NCBI GenBank assembly: GCA_963836015.1
Contig: CAWIIF010000008.1
Location: 62,001 to 126,000 of the forward strand
DNA length: 64,000 nt
Direction: 5' to 3'
Source: CAWCDJ01 sp963836015
GTDB lineage: Bacteria; Acidobacteriota; Terriglobia; Bryobacterales; Bryobacteraceae
Of the stretch, positions 48,189 to 57,425 are shown one piece after another. A program made the position numbers and the translations under genes. How positions within the stretch are numbered: the stretch's first letter is position 1; the number at the start of each line of letters is the position of its first letter. Below the pieces are notes generated by a model. That model searched no databases, was not told where the DNA came from, and saw only the letters and a program-made list of their open reading frames with translations.

Positions 48189-51131
48189 ATGGCTTCTAAA
48201 TCCGCCATGCGTCCCTTAGGGTCCGTCTGTCTCATCGCCCTGTGCCTGGCCGCGCCGGTTGTGGCGCACCACGCAGTGTCGTTCTGCGGCACAACAGCGG
48301 AAACAGCCAAAGAGCGGCTCTTCCTGCACCGGCAGTCCGTGCGGCGGCGCGTAGGACTGCGGCCGATGGCCGCCACCGCGGCGGCACCGCCCTCCATCAA
48401 TCACGATGCGGGCAACATCGCGATCATTGAAGACAGCGACGGCGTGGTATCGCGGCCGAATCAGTTCAACCTCGACCAGAAGACCCTCCTGTTCACACCC
48501 TCGGGGACGAACGCGGCGCAATACCGCTACTCGGTTTCGGAGCAGGGGTACGACTCCGCCGCCGCCCAAGGCAAGCCTCTCGCAGCCCTGGACGACGACG
48601 ACTACCGCGCCATCGATCTGCCGTTCTCCTTCCCCTTCTTCGGCGCCGCCTACAACCGGGCGTATGTGAACTCGGACGGCAACCTGACCTTCACCGCGCC
48701 GGAATACGCTTCCACCGACCGCTCCCTGGGACGCATGACCGCGGGCCCGCCGCGCATTTCCCCGTTGTTCGACGATCTCAATCCGGCGGCTACCGCAGGC
48801 GGGGTGCGGGTCGCTTCCACCGCCGCGCGGGTAGTGGTGAGCTGGGTCGCGGTGCCGGAATGGCAGGCCACGGGCGCAGGCACGGCCCAGACCTTCCAGG
48901 TGCGGCTGTATCCGGATGGCCGCATCGAATTCTCCTACTCGGGCGTCGCTCCTTCGAGCGCGGTGGTGGGGATCGCGCCGGGAAATCTCAAGGGATCGAC
49001 GGGACTGGTGGATTTCCGCAACGACCCCAGCGCCGCGTACTCTGCCGCCGTCGCCGAGCGGTTCGGCGACACGCTCGAAGTGGACATCGTCACGGCGGCC
49101 CAGAAGTTTTACGACACGCATGACGACTCGTACGACTACCTGGTGATCTACAACAACATGGACATCCCAGCGCTAGGAGAGGGCGTGGTGGCATACGAGA
49201 GCACGGTGCGCAACAACGGGACGGGCTTCGGCGTCCCGGTGTTCGATGCGGGCGCGGAATACGGTTCGGCTTCGCGGCTCCAGGCAATGATGAACATGGG
49301 GCGCCTTGGCCAGTATCCACTGGATCCGAACAGTTTCGTCGCAGTGCGCAAAGCGCAGGGAGATACCCCGTTGACCGTGCTGGCCCACGAAGCCGGCCAT
49401 CGGTTTCTGGCATTCGCCAGCGTGACGGGTACGGATGACCCGAGCACGCGCCCGATGATCGGCTACGGAGGCTCGCACTGGGCCTTCGTGTTCAACTCCG
49501 AAGCGTCGCTGGTCGAAGGGGAGAAGATCGCCGATCTCGGCGACGGCGTCTCGCCGCGGTTCCTCACCACCGACATCACTCAGCACTACTCGCCGCTCGA
49601 TCAGTACCTGATGGGCTTCCGTGCGTCGCCCGACGTGGCCTCCACCTTCGTAGTCACCAACACGCTTCCCTATCTTCCCGATCTGCACCCTTACAGCAAC
49701 ATCCATTTTGACGGCGCGCGCCGCGATGTCTCGATCGGCAACGTGATCCAGGCGATGGGGCGGCGCATACCCGATTCGACGGTCGCACAGCGCCACTACC
49801 GCTTCGGATTCATCCTGGTGGTGGCTCATGGCGTGGAGCCTTCCGCGGCCGACCTGGCGCAGGTGGACGCCTACCGCCAGCAATTCGAGGCGTTCTATGC
49901 GGGCGCAGCCTCGCTCAACGCCACCGCCGACACCTCGCTCAAGCGGTACTTGAAGCTCTCGCTCTACCCCGCCGCCGGGGTGGTCGCGGGCGCGTCCACG
50001 ACGGCCACGCTGATGCCGGCCGCCCCGCCCGCCGCGGATCTCACGATCCAACTGCGCGCGCCCTCCGGATACGCGCAGGTTCCCGCATCGGTGCGCATCC
50101 CGGCCGGCGCCGCCAGCGTTTCATTCACGGTGAGCGGCATCACGAGCGGCGTGGAAGAAGTTACCGCGACTCCCTCGGACACCACCTACGAGACGGCATA
50201 CGCCCGGGTGCAGGTCGCCGGCGCGGCATCGCTCCGGCTGGTCCAGGTCTCCGGTACCGCGCCCGCCGACGCTGTCATGGTCCGGCTCACCGATGCGAAC
50301 GAACTCGTATATGCCGGGGTGCAACTCTCGGCCGTTACCTCGACGGGAAGCACCGTGACGCCATCGACGGCGTTCACGGATTCTCTGGGGCGGGCCTCCT
50401 TCCAGTGGGCTCCGGGGCCGGCATCTTCGAACTCGCTCGAGATCGTCGTGCAAGGGCTTCCTGCGGTTTCTCTCACGCTGAACGCGGGGAGCGGGGTGCC
50501 CGCCATCGCGAGCGTGGTGAACGCCGCATCGTTCGAAGACGGTATGGCCGCGGGCGCGTTCCAGACCATCAACGGCGCGAACCTGGCTGCCGGCCAGACG
50601 GCCTCCGCGCCATACCCGTGGCCCACCACGCTGGCGGGAACGCAAGTGCTGCTCAACGGGAGCGCTCTGCCGCTGCTTTACGTGAGCGACCGCCAGATCA
50701 ATTTCTACGTGCCTCCGGACGCCGCGCTCGGCGCCGGCACGATCGAGGTGGTAAGGGCCGGCGCGAAGACCGCCGTGTCCGTGTCTGTCGCGGGCGGGCA
50801 GCCGGGTATTTTCAACGGGGCCGTGCTGCATGCGAACACATCGATCAGCGCCGTGACAAGCCCTGTCGCGGCCGGCGACTATATCGAAATCTATTGCACG
50901 GGCCTGGGCCCCACGAAGCTGGCGAACGGCCTGCAGCAGACCGCTTACCTCCCGGTGGTCTTCATCGGCGCGATTCCCGTCGAGCCGGTCTACAGCGGCC
51001 TGGCTCCCGGGCTTCCAGGCGTCTACCAGGTGAATGTCCAGATACCGAAAGGTCTCGCCCCGGGCTTGCAGCCGTTGCTTCTTTCGGTCAACCTGACTCA
51101 TAGCAACGAAATTCAGATCGCGGTGCAATGA
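48189..51131 (+). CDS. Large secreted HExxH protein with Solibacter-type C-terminal domain
   Basis: A 980-residue exported protein. The signal peptide is in residues 7-26 (RPLGSVCLIALCLAAPVVA). A beta-rich module (about 95-260, with YVNSDGNLTFTAPEY) precedes a zinc-metallopeptidase-like region having HEAGH at 400-404. Immunoglobulin-like repeats follow (about 590-760). The last 200 residues (VVNAASFEDGMAAGAFQTIN, then VSDRQINFYVPPDA and YIEIYCTGLGPT) match the C-terminal domain that is massively repeated across Solibacter proteins and is thought to be involved in export or attachment. A third zinc ligand was not identified. The peroxiredoxin start overlaps its stop codon. Confidence 0.85.
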   Translation: MASKSAMRPLGSVCLIALCLAAPVVAHHAVSFCGTTAETAKERLFLHRQSVRRRVGLRPMAATAAAPPSINHDAGNIAIIEDSDGVVSRPNQFNLDQKTLLFTPSGTNAAQYRYSVSEQGYDSAAAQGKPLAALDDDDYRAIDLPFSFPFFGAAYNRAYVNSDGNLTFTAPEYASTDRSLGRMTAGPPRISPLFDDLNPAATAGGVRVASTAARVVVSWVAVPEWQATGAGTAQTFQVRLYPDGRIEFSYSGVAPSSAVVGIAPGNLKGSTGLVDFRNDPSAAYSAAVAERFGDTLEVDIVTAAQKFYDTHDDSYDYLVIYNNMDIPALGEGVVAYESTVRNNGTGFGVPVFDAGAEYGSASRLQAMMNMGRLGQYPLDPNSFVAVRKAQGDTPLTVLAHEAGHRFLAFASVTGTDDPSTRPMIGYGGSHWAFVFNSEASLVEGEKIADLGDGVSPRFLTTDITQHYSPLDQYLMGFRASPDVASTFVVTNTLPYLPDLHPYSNIHFDGARRDVSIGNVIQAMGRRIPDSTVAQRHYRFGFILVVAHGVEPSAADLAQVDAYRQQFEAFYAGAASLNATADTSLKRYLKLSLYPAAGVVAGASTTATLMPAAPPAADLTIQLRAPSGYAQVPASVRIPAGAASVSFTVSGITSGVEEVTATPSDTTYETAYARVQVAGAASLRLVQVSGTAPADAVMVRLTDANELVYAGVQLSAVTSTGSTVTPSTAFTDSLGRASFQWAPGPASSNSLEIVVQGLPAVSLTLNAGSGVPAIASVVNAASFEDGMAAGAFQTINGANLAAGQTASAPYPWPTTLAGTQVLLNGSALPLLYVSDRQINFYVPPDAALGAGTIEVVRAGAKTAVSVSVAGGQPGIFNGAVLHANTSISAVTSPVAAGDYIEIYCTGLGPTKLANGLQQTAYLPVVFIGAIPVEPVYSGLAPGLPGVYQVNVQIPKGLAPGLQPLLLSVNLTHSNEIQIAVQ

Positions 51132-51565
51132 TGTTTTCCTGGCTCTTTTCCGATCCGCTGCCGGTGGGCGCGAAAGCCCCCGATTTCACGCTTCCCGACG
51201 ATTCCGGCCACACCGTCGAGCTGTCGGCCTTGCGCGGCAAAAGCGTCGTGCTGGTGTTCTATCCGGGCGACGATACCCCCGGCTGCACCAAGCAGTTGTG
51301 CCAGCTCCGCGACGATTGGAGCGAGGCGGTGGCGCGCGGCGTGGAGGTCTTCGGCGTCAATCCCGGCAGCGCGCAAAGCCACGACAAGTTCCGGCGGAAA
51401 TTCGGCTTTCCCTTTCCGCTGCTGGTGGACCAGGGACAGAAGGTGGCCACCCTGTATCATGCCAACGGCATCATCGTGAAGCGCACGGTCTATCGGATCG
51501 GCCCCGACGGCGTCATCCGTTTCGCGCGGCGCGGCATGCCGAGTCCACACGAAATGCTGGCCTAG
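51128..51565 (+). CDS. bcp: Peroxiredoxin, BCP/PrxQ type
   Basis: A 145-residue thiol peroxidase. The thioredoxin-like fold carries VLVFYPGDDTPGCTKQLCQL with peroxidatic C53 and resolving C58 five residues later, the arrangement of atypical two-Cys PrxQ/BCP enzymes; the T50-x-x-C53 signature is also there. It reduces hydrogen peroxide and organic peroxides with thioredoxin. The protein lacks a signal peptide and is cytoplasmic. Its ATG overlaps the stop of the large secreted protein, implying coupled translation of two proteins with no obvious shared function. A second ATG one codon on (51131) is an equal start. Confidence 0.92.
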   Translation: MMFSWLFSDPLPVGAKAPDFTLPDDSGHTVELSALRGKSVVLVFYPGDDTPGCTKQLCQLRDDWSEAVARGVEVFGVNPGSAQSHDKFRRKFGFPFPLLVDQGQKVATLYHANGIIVKRTVYRIGPDGVIRFARRGMPSPHEMLA

Positions 51566-51641
51566 AGCCCGCAATCGAGTCCCTACGGGAACATGGGCGG
51601 TCGAATTGGCGTCTATTCACACGAAGGACTAAGGAGGCCCC

Positions 51642-52556
51642 ATGCCGGATTCCGGCGAGGCGCGGCCGCCCGTGGCGTACCGCTGGATCGTCCGCGCCGC
51701 AAGTTGGATTGTGCCTCACCCGGCGCGGCCAGAGTGGCGAGCGCGATGGGAGTCGAACCTCCGCAGCCTGTGGGTGCTGACGGAACGCGGCGAACTCCCC
51801 GACGCGGCCCTTGCGCAGACCGCGTGGCTGGGCCGCCACGTCTTTGCGGAAGCCTTCTCGATGCGGCTGCGAAAAGCCGACCTCGTCCGCTGGATGCGCG
51901 GCCCGTCCTTTGTCATCTGCTGCGCTGCCGCCGCGCTGTTCCTGATGGGCGTCTCCACCCGCGGGTTCCCGATGACGCGCCACATACTGGCCGTCGCGCA
52001 ATCGCTGCGGCACTACCCCACGGCGCTCGGCCGCTTCGATCCCCGCTGGGACCTGATCTTCCGCTACACGTTCCCCATGGTTCTGGCCATGATTACGGCG
52101 GGCATGCTGGTGGCCACGAGCCAGCTTCCCTTCCGGCGCTACAACTGGCGCTACTGGTCCTTCCTGGCGCTTAAGACCGCGGCCCTGATGGTGCTGGTCT
52201 GCTTTTTCTGGATCGAGGGCGGCGCCGCATTCCGCAGACACCTCCACAATGAAACCGTGCGGGGCCTCGTGGGCGGCCTTCTCTTCGTGGCGCTCTTTAT
52301 CGCCATCGCAGGCTGGACCATGATTTGGAGTTTCGCCGACCAGCGCCGCCGCTGCCCCATCTGCCTGGAGAGGCTGACGATGCCGGTCAGCGTCGGGTCC
52401 TGGTCGAGTGTCCTCGACCCGGCCGGTACGGAGTTTCTCTGCCGCTCCGGCCACGGCTCCCTATGCCTCTCCGAAAACAGCCTGAACCAGTCGGATCGCT
52501 GGATTGAGTTGGACCCCTCGTGGCGCACGTTGTTCGAAGAGCCGGCCCGCAAGTAG
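51642..52556 (+). CDS. Membrane protein with C-terminal zinc ribbon, unknown function
   Basis: A 304-residue protein of unrecognised family. An amphipathic N-terminus (YRWIVRAASWIVPHPARPEWRAR minus its flanks) recalls the cytoplasmic lead region of acidobacterial permeases; four hydrophobic segments follow (about 88-106, 143-163, 180-202, 213-233). The C-terminal 65 residues contain CPICLERL and a later CRSGHGSLCL, a likely zinc ribbon of four Cys. ATG at 51642 has AAGGAGG six bases upstream, a very strong ribosome binding site. It stands 76 bases after the peroxiredoxin gene and 18 before the acyltransferase gene. Confidence 0.72.
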   Translation: MPDSGEARPPVAYRWIVRAASWIVPHPARPEWRARWESNLRSLWVLTERGELPDAALAQTAWLGRHVFAEAFSMRLRKADLVRWMRGPSFVICCAAAALFLMGVSTRGFPMTRHILAVAQSLRHYPTALGRFDPRWDLIFRYTFPMVLAMITAGMLVATSQLPFRRYNWRYWSFLALKTAALMVLVCFFWIEGGAAFRRHLHNETVRGLVGGLLFVALFIAIAGWTMIWSFADQRRRCPICLERLTMPVSVGSWSSVLDPAGTEFLCRSGHGSLCLSENSLNQSDRWIELDPSWRTLFEEPARK

Positions 52557-52574
52557 GCGTATCATGATCTCCTG

Positions 52575-53708
52575 ATGGCTTTCCGCCTGCGGCGCATCAC
52601 CTCGAGCGGCAGATTCGTTCCGGAGATCGACGGCCTGCGCTTCGTGGCGATTCTCTCGGTCGTGGTGTACCACTTCCACGGTTTCGTCCCGATGGACCGC
52701 GTCGTGCCGGGACTGCACGATTGGGTCCGCCCGGCGGCGGCCCACGGATACCGGGGCGTCAACCTGTTCTACGTGATCAGCGGCTTCATCCTCGGCCTGC
52801 CGTTTGCCGCGCACCGCCTGCAGGGTCGACCGGCGGTCTCTCTCCGGTCGTATTTTCTGCGGCGGCTCACGCGCCTGGAGCCTCCCTATATCCTCAACCT
52901 ACTTCTCTGTTTTGCGCTGCTGGCGGTTGTCTCGGGCGAAAGCGCGCGGGTCCTGCTGCCGCATCTCGCCGCGAGCCTGGTCTACCTGCACAACCTGTGG
53001 TTCGGCCAGCAGAGCACGATCAACCCGGTGGCGTGGACGCTCGAGGTGGAGGTCCAGTTCTATTGCCTCGCGCCCCTCCTCGCGATGGTGTTTCGAATCC
53101 GCTCGAAGGCGGCAAGAAGGGCCCTGCTAATAGCCTCGATCCTTCTGGCGGGGGCCCTTCAGATGATGTACTGGGACGCTCCGGGAAGAGTGAGGCTGAC
53201 CATTCTCTTCGCCGTCCAGTACTTTCTCACCGGCCTGCTGATGGCAGATGTTTACCTGGCGGATTGGAGGGAGCGGCCGGCTCCGCATTGGGGATGGGAT
53301 GTCGTATCGCTAGTGTGCTGGCCGCTGATATTCGCGCCCGGAGATCTGCAGGTCTGGCTCTGGCTGCCGTTTCTCATGCTGGCGGCATTCACCGGCGCTT
53401 TCCGGGGCGTCGTCTTCAACCGGATATTTCGCAATCCAGTGATCACCATCATCGGCGGGATGTGTTACACGATTTATCTCTTCCACTACCAGTTGATCCC
53501 CTGGGTGGTGCGCATCAGCAAGCCTGTCCAGGTCGGCCGCAGTTTCGATGCCTACTTTCTGGTGCAGTTCTCTATCTATGCGGCGGTCCTGCTCATCGTG
53601 AGCGTGGCGTACTTCGTGCTGGTCGAACGCCCCTGCATGGCGAAGGACTGGCCCAGACGCGCCTGGGCGGTGGTCCGGCCTTCTGCCCAACGCCAGCGTG
53701 TATCATAG
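52575..53708 (+). CDS. Acyltransferase 3 family membrane protein (OafA/YrhL-like)
   Basis: A 377-residue inner-membrane acyltransferase that typically O-acetylates surface polysaccharides, lipids or antibiotics. The N-terminal hallmark is EIDGLRFVAILSVVVYHFH, with catalytic His in VYHFHGF and the RXXR-like region RRLTRLEPPYILNLL. NPVAWTLEVEVQFYCLAPLL (about 148-167) and YTIYLFHYQLIPWVVR near residues 298-313 are further family motifs. About ten membrane spans are visible. TATCAT at 52560-52565 lies nine bases before the ATG and no ribosome binding site is seen. thiE begins 11 bases after the stop. Confidence 0.92.
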   Translation: MAFRLRRITSSGRFVPEIDGLRFVAILSVVVYHFHGFVPMDRVVPGLHDWVRPAAAHGYRGVNLFYVISGFILGLPFAAHRLQGRPAVSLRSYFLRRLTRLEPPYILNLLLCFALLAVVSGESARVLLPHLAASLVYLHNLWFGQQSTINPVAWTLEVEVQFYCLAPLLAMVFRIRSKAARRALLIASILLAGALQMMYWDAPGRVRLTILFAVQYFLTGLLMADVYLADWRERPAPHWGWDVVSLVCWPLIFAPGDLQVWLWLPFLMLAAFTGAFRGVVFNRIFRNPVITIIGGMCYTIYLFHYQLIPWVVRISKPVQVGRSFDAYFLVQFSIYAAVLLIVSVAYFVLVERPCMAKDWPRRAWAVVRPSAQRQRVS

Positions 53709-53719
53709 GCAATTCGCTC

Positions 53720-54361
53720 ATGGCTCTCACGCTGCCCCGTGTTTACCCGATTCTCGATACGGAAGCCCTGGCCGATCGGGGTGTCCCGCTGGAGACCGCT
53801 GCCTCTGCCTTTCTCGATGGCGGCGCGGGCATCCTGCAGATCCGCCACAAAGCCCACTGGAGCCGCGACGTTTTCGCCGCCGCCCAGCAGGTCACCCGCC
53901 TGTGCCGCGAAGCGGGCGCGCTGCTCATCGTCAACGACCGCGCCGATTTCGCGCTCCTGCTGGACGCGGGGCTGCACGTCGGCCAGGACGATTTGCGTCC
54001 GCGGGACGCGCGCAAGCTGCTGGGGCCGGAACTCGTGATCGGCTTCTCCAGCCACAACGTGGCCCAGTTATGCGCCGCCGGCGGCGAGCCTGTCGATTAC
54101 GTAGCGCTCGGCCCGGTATTCCCGACGGCGTCCAAGCAGAAGCCCGATCCCACTATCGGCGTGGAAGAGGTACGCCGCTGCCGCGCCCTGGTAGACAAGC
54201 CGCTGGTCGCCATCGGCGGCATCACGCTGGCGAACGCGGGGGATGTCCTGAGAGCCGGCGCCGACTCGGTGGCTGTGATCGCGGGCCTGCTGCCGGAGCC
54301 GCCAACCGCTCAATCGCTTCGCCGGCGGATGGAAGAATGGCGGCAGCTCGCGGCGTCCTGA
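53720..54361 (+). CDS. thiE: Thiamine-phosphate synthase
   Basis: A 213-residue TIM-barrel enzyme joining the hydroxymethylpyrimidine diphosphate and thiazole phosphate halves of thiamine. Motifs in order are GAGILQIRHKAHW (about 34-46, pyrophosphate end), LIVNDRADFALLLDAGLHVGQDDL (Mg-binding region, split here at NDRADFALL and GLHVGQDDL), VIGFSSHN, DYVALGPVFPTASK (about 128-141) and VAIGGITLANAGDVL. Length is normal. No other thi genes and no TPP riboswitch leader are nearby; the gap to the acyltransferase gene is 11 bases, so it is probably co-transcribed with that gene. Confidence 0.9.
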   Translation: MALTLPRVYPILDTEALADRGVPLETAASAFLDGGAGILQIRHKAHWSRDVFAAAQQVTRLCREAGALLIVNDRADFALLLDAGLHVGQDDLRPRDARKLLGPELVIGFSSHNVAQLCAAGGEPVDYVALGPVFPTASKQKPDPTIGVEEVRRCRALVDKPLVAIGGITLANAGDVLRAGADSVAVIAGLLPEPPTAQSLRRRMEEWRQLAAS

Positions 54362-54483
54362 CCGGCGGTTCCAGCACCGCCCCTGATTATGCTATCTTTT
54401 CCATACTGTTCCCCTACACCTCGGCAATTGTTGGCCGGATCGTGCTCCGCCGCACACAGTTTCGATAAAAGGAAAGCGACTGT

Positions 54484-55944
54484 ATGAGCCTTTTCGCTAC
54501 GAAATCGTTGGATCGAATTCTTGCCGAATCCGAAAGCGGCAAGCACCACCTGAAGAGAACGCTGGGGCCGGGTAACCTGATCGCCCTGGGCATCGGCGCG
54601 ATCATCGGCGCCGGCCTGTTCTCTTTGACGGGGGTGGCCGCGGCGCAGAATTCCGGCCCCGCCGTGGCACTCTCGATGGTGGTCGCGGCCCTTGGCTGCC
54701 TGTTCGCCGGCCTGTGCTACAGCGAGTTCTCCTGCATGATCCCGGTGGCGGGCAGCGCCTACACGTATGCCTACACGACGCTCGGCGAATGGATCGCCTG
54801 GATCATCGGCTGGGACCTTGTGCTCGAATATGCCGTCGGCGCCTCCACCGTTTCGATCAGTTGGTCCGCATACGTAGTCTCCCTCCTGCACACGTTCGGC
54901 ATCACCCTGCCGGCTCAATTGATCGCGGGTCCATTCGAAGCCGTCAAGCTTCCCGACGGCCGTCTGGTGCAAGGGATCGCCAACATTCCGGCGGTGATCA
55001 TCGTGTTCCTGATCTCCATGCTCCTGATGATCGGCATCAAGGAGTCCGCCCGCACCAATGCGGTGATCGTGGTTATCAAACTGGCGGTGGTACTGGTCTT
55101 CATCGGTATCGGCTGGAGCTTCATCAATCGCGCCAACTACACGCCATACATTCCGGACAACACCGGCACCTTCGGAAATTTCGGGATCAGCGGCATCATG
55201 ATGGGGGCGGGAACGATATTCTTCGCCTACATCGGCTTCGACGCGGTCTCCACCGCCGCGCAGGAATGCAAGAACCCGCAGAAGGACATGCCGATCGGCA
55301 TCATCGGCTCGCTGGCGATCTGCACGATTCTCTACATCCTCTTCGCCGTGGTTCTCACCGGCATGGTGAATTACAAGGAATTGGGCGTGGCGGCCCCGGT
55401 TGCCCTAGCGATCGACAAAACCCCCTACATCTGGATGAACAACCTGGTGAAGTTCGGCATCATCTGCGGCTTCACTTCAGTCATCCTGGTCATGCTGCTC
55501 GGACAGTCGCGCGTCTTTTACTCCATGTCGCGCGACGGGCTGGTCCCTCCCGTGTTCTCGGATATCCACCCCAAATTCCAGACCCCGTGGCGCTCGAACC
55601 TGCTGTTCTTTTTCTTCGTGGCGCCCTTCTCGGCGTTCCTGCCCTTGAGCATCGTAGGGCACATGACGAGCATCGGCACGCTGTTCGCGTTCGTCATCGT
55701 GTGCGCCGGCGTGTGGGTCATGCGGGTCAAGAATCCGAACGCCCCGCGTCCCTTCAAGACGCCGCTCGTCCCGCTGGTTCCGATTCTCGGTATCGTCTGG
55801 AACTTCGCCATGATGTACTCGCTGGGCTGGTCGAACTGGCTGCGCCTCATTGTGTGGCTCGTGATCGGACAGGCCATCTACTTCCTCTATGGCCGGCGTA
55901 ACAGCCATTTGCGGCAATCGACCGAGGCCGTCGCGAAGCGCTGA
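54484..55944 (+). CDS. APC family amino acid permease
   Basis: A 486-residue permease with about 12 to 13 membrane helices, closest in pattern to cationic amino-acid transporters (YfnA/CAT type). LGIGAIIGAGLFSLTGVAA (about 37-55) is the unwound helix 1 substrate site with GIGAIIGAG. MGAGTIFFAYIGFDAVSTAAQECKNPQKD (helix 6 region, here abbreviated to YIGFDAVSTAAQE) and VFYSMSRDGLVPPVFSDIHP are further APC signatures. It probably imports basic or branched amino acids with protons or sodium. GGAAAG precedes the ATG. It follows thiE after 122 bases and has a 29-base imperfect tandem repeat downstream. Confidence 0.9.
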   Translation: MSLFATKSLDRILAESESGKHHLKRTLGPGNLIALGIGAIIGAGLFSLTGVAAAQNSGPAVALSMVVAALGCLFAGLCYSEFSCMIPVAGSAYTYAYTTLGEWIAWIIGWDLVLEYAVGASTVSISWSAYVVSLLHTFGITLPAQLIAGPFEAVKLPDGRLVQGIANIPAVIIVFLISMLLMIGIKESARTNAVIVVIKLAVVLVFIGIGWSFINRANYTPYIPDNTGTFGNFGISGIMMGAGTIFFAYIGFDAVSTAAQECKNPQKDMPIGIIGSLAICTILYILFAVVLTGMVNYKELGVAAPVALAIDKTPYIWMNNLVKFGIICGFTSVILVMLLGQSRVFYSMSRDGLVPPVFSDIHPKFQTPWRSNLLFFFFVAPFSAFLPLSIVGHMTSIGTLFAFVIVCAGVWVMRVKNPNAPRPFKTPLVPLVPILGIVWNFAMMYSLGWSNWLRLIVWLVIGQAIYFLYGRRNSHLRQSTEAVAKR

Positions 55945-55989
55945 CTGCTCGCATTCTCACCAAGCAGCGGCTACTGCTCGCGTTCTCAC
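55944..55989. repeat. Two-copy imperfect tandem repeat
   Basis: ACTGCTCGCATTCTCAC (55944-55960) recurs as ACTGCTCGCGTTCTCAC (55973-55989), 16 of 17 bases identical with a 29-base period. The copies begin at the TGA of the permease gene. Apart from this, the 110-base gap holds only the -10-like box of the next gene. Confidence 0.45.
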
Positions 55990-56054
55990 AGAGCCGACGC
56001 TCGCGGTATCCGAATGTACAGCGCATTTGCACTTCCCGGCGTAACATCGCTGGC

Positions 56055-57425
56055 ATGAATCGGCGGAACTTTTTCGTCAGTGCCGCGGCCATCGCCGGGG
56101 GGGCGGTCAGGCCGGCGGCGGTCAAAAGCCCGAACGACACGATCCGGGTGGCCTGCGTCGGCCTGCGCGGGCGCGGCGGCGATCACCTCAAAGCCTACGC
56201 CGAGGAGAAGAACGTCGAGATCGCCGCGCTGTGCGACATCGACGAGAATCTCATCCGCAAGCGCCTGCAGGAGTTCGACAGCCGGGGCGCCAAGAAACCG
56301 GCTGTCTTCACCGACTTTCGCAAGCTTCTGGACGACCGGTCGATCGACGCCGTTTCCATCGCCACGCCCAACCATCACCACACCCTGCAGACGATCTGGG
56401 CCTGCCAGGCCGGCAAGGACGTGTACGTTGAGAAACCGTGCTCCCACACGCTGTTCGAAGCGCGCCAGATCACGGCCGCCGCCCGGCGCTACGACCGCAT
56501 CGTGCAGCACGGAACCCAGAGCCGCTCCATCCCGGCCTACCGCGAAGCCATCCAGCTTCTTCGCGAGAACGTACTCGGAGACGTGTATCTCGCGCGGGCG
56601 CTTTGCTTCAAGTGGCGGGGAGGAATCGGCAAGGCGCCAGTGGAGGCGGTGCCCGCCGGGGTGCATTACGATTCCTGGGTCGGGCCCGCGCCCATGCGGC
56701 CGTTTACCAGGAACCGGTTCCACTACAACTGGCACTGGCAATGGGAATACGGCAACGGGGAGATCGGCAACCAGGGCATCCATGAGCTCGACACCGCCCG
56801 CTGGGGCCTGGGAGTCACGCTCCCGGTGCGCGTCAGCGCGATGGGCGGCCACTACATGTTCGACGACGACCAGGAGACCCCCAACATTCTTACCGCCATT
56901 TTCGACTTCGAACGCGAGGGCCGTAAAAAGACCATCGTCTTCGAGTGCCGCAACTGGATCACCAACCACGAGGCCGGCATCGGCGATTCCGCTCCGGAAG
57001 GGAACACGATCGGCAATATCTTCTTCGGATGCAGGGGCTACATGGTTCTCGACGAGCACGACACGGGCTACAAGACGTGGATGGGCAAAGAGCGCCAGCC
57101 GGGTCCGGCCAAATCGCAAAATGAAGGCGCATTCGACAGCCTTGTCTACCGGACCGAACGCCATTTCGGGTGGGTGCCCCCGCGCGGCGGCGATCATTTC
57201 GGGAACTTCCTGGACGCCGTTCGCAGTCGCCGCCGCGAGGATCTCCACGCCGAGATCGAAGAGGGCACTATCTCCACCATGTTGTTGCACCTGGCCAACA
57301 TCTCCTACCGCCTCGGCCGAACGATCGATTTCGACCCGGCGACCCTGACCTCGAAAGACGCGGAAGCGCAGAGTATGTTCACGAAGCCTTACAGGGAGCC
57401 CTTTGTGGTGCCCGAGATCGCTTAA
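56055..57425 (+). CDS. Gfo/Idh/MocA family oxidoreductase, exported
   Basis: A 456-residue NAD(P)-dependent oxidoreductase with a twin-arginine-type leader (MNRRNFFVSAAAIAGGAV). The Rossmann domain starts at about residue 31 (IRVACVGLRGRGGDHLKAY); the EKP motif is in DVYVEKPCSHT (about 124-134) and the conserved histidine region is in GNQGIHELDTARWG (about 238-251). Tat-exported relatives in bryobacteria act on sugars or glycans, some as GH109-like glycosidases that keep tightly bound NAD; substrate unknown. ATG at 56055 follows TAACAT (56042-56047) by seven bases without a ribosome binding site. Its stop codon lies within a terminator hairpin. Confidence 0.88.
   Translation: MNRRNFFVSAAAIAGGAVRPAAVKSPNDTIRVACVGLRGRGGDHLKAYAEEKNVEIAALCDIDENLIRKRLQEFDSRGAKKPAVFTDFRKLLDDRSIDAVSIATPNHHHTLQTIWACQAGKDVYVEKPCSHTLFEARQITAAARRYDRIVQHGTQSRSIPAYREAIQLLRENVLGDVYLARALCFKWRGGIGKAPVEAVPAGVHYDSWVGPAPMRPFTRNRFHYNWHWQWEYGNGEIGNQGIHELDTARWGLGVTLPVRVSAMGGHYMFDDDQETPNILTAIFDFEREGRKKTIVFECRNWITNHEAGIGDSAPEGNTIGNIFFGCRGYMVLDEHDTGYKTWMGKERQPGPAKSQNEGAFDSLVYRTERHFGWVPPRGGDHFGNFLDAVRSRRREDLHAEIEEGTISTMLLHLANISYRLGRTIDFDPATLTSKDAEAQSMFTKPYREPFVVPEIA

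Noticed and set aside
46718..48400. A 560-codon minus-strand frame opposite the penicillin acylase gene.
   Set aside because: Shadow frame; the plus strand has the intact Ntn-hydrolase signature.
53709..53719. TPP riboswitch before thiE.
   Set aside because: Only 11 bases separate thiE from the upstream gene and no THI-box sequence is present.
55944..55989. CRISPR-like repeat.
   Set aside because: Only two imperfect copies with a 29-base period and no cas genes.
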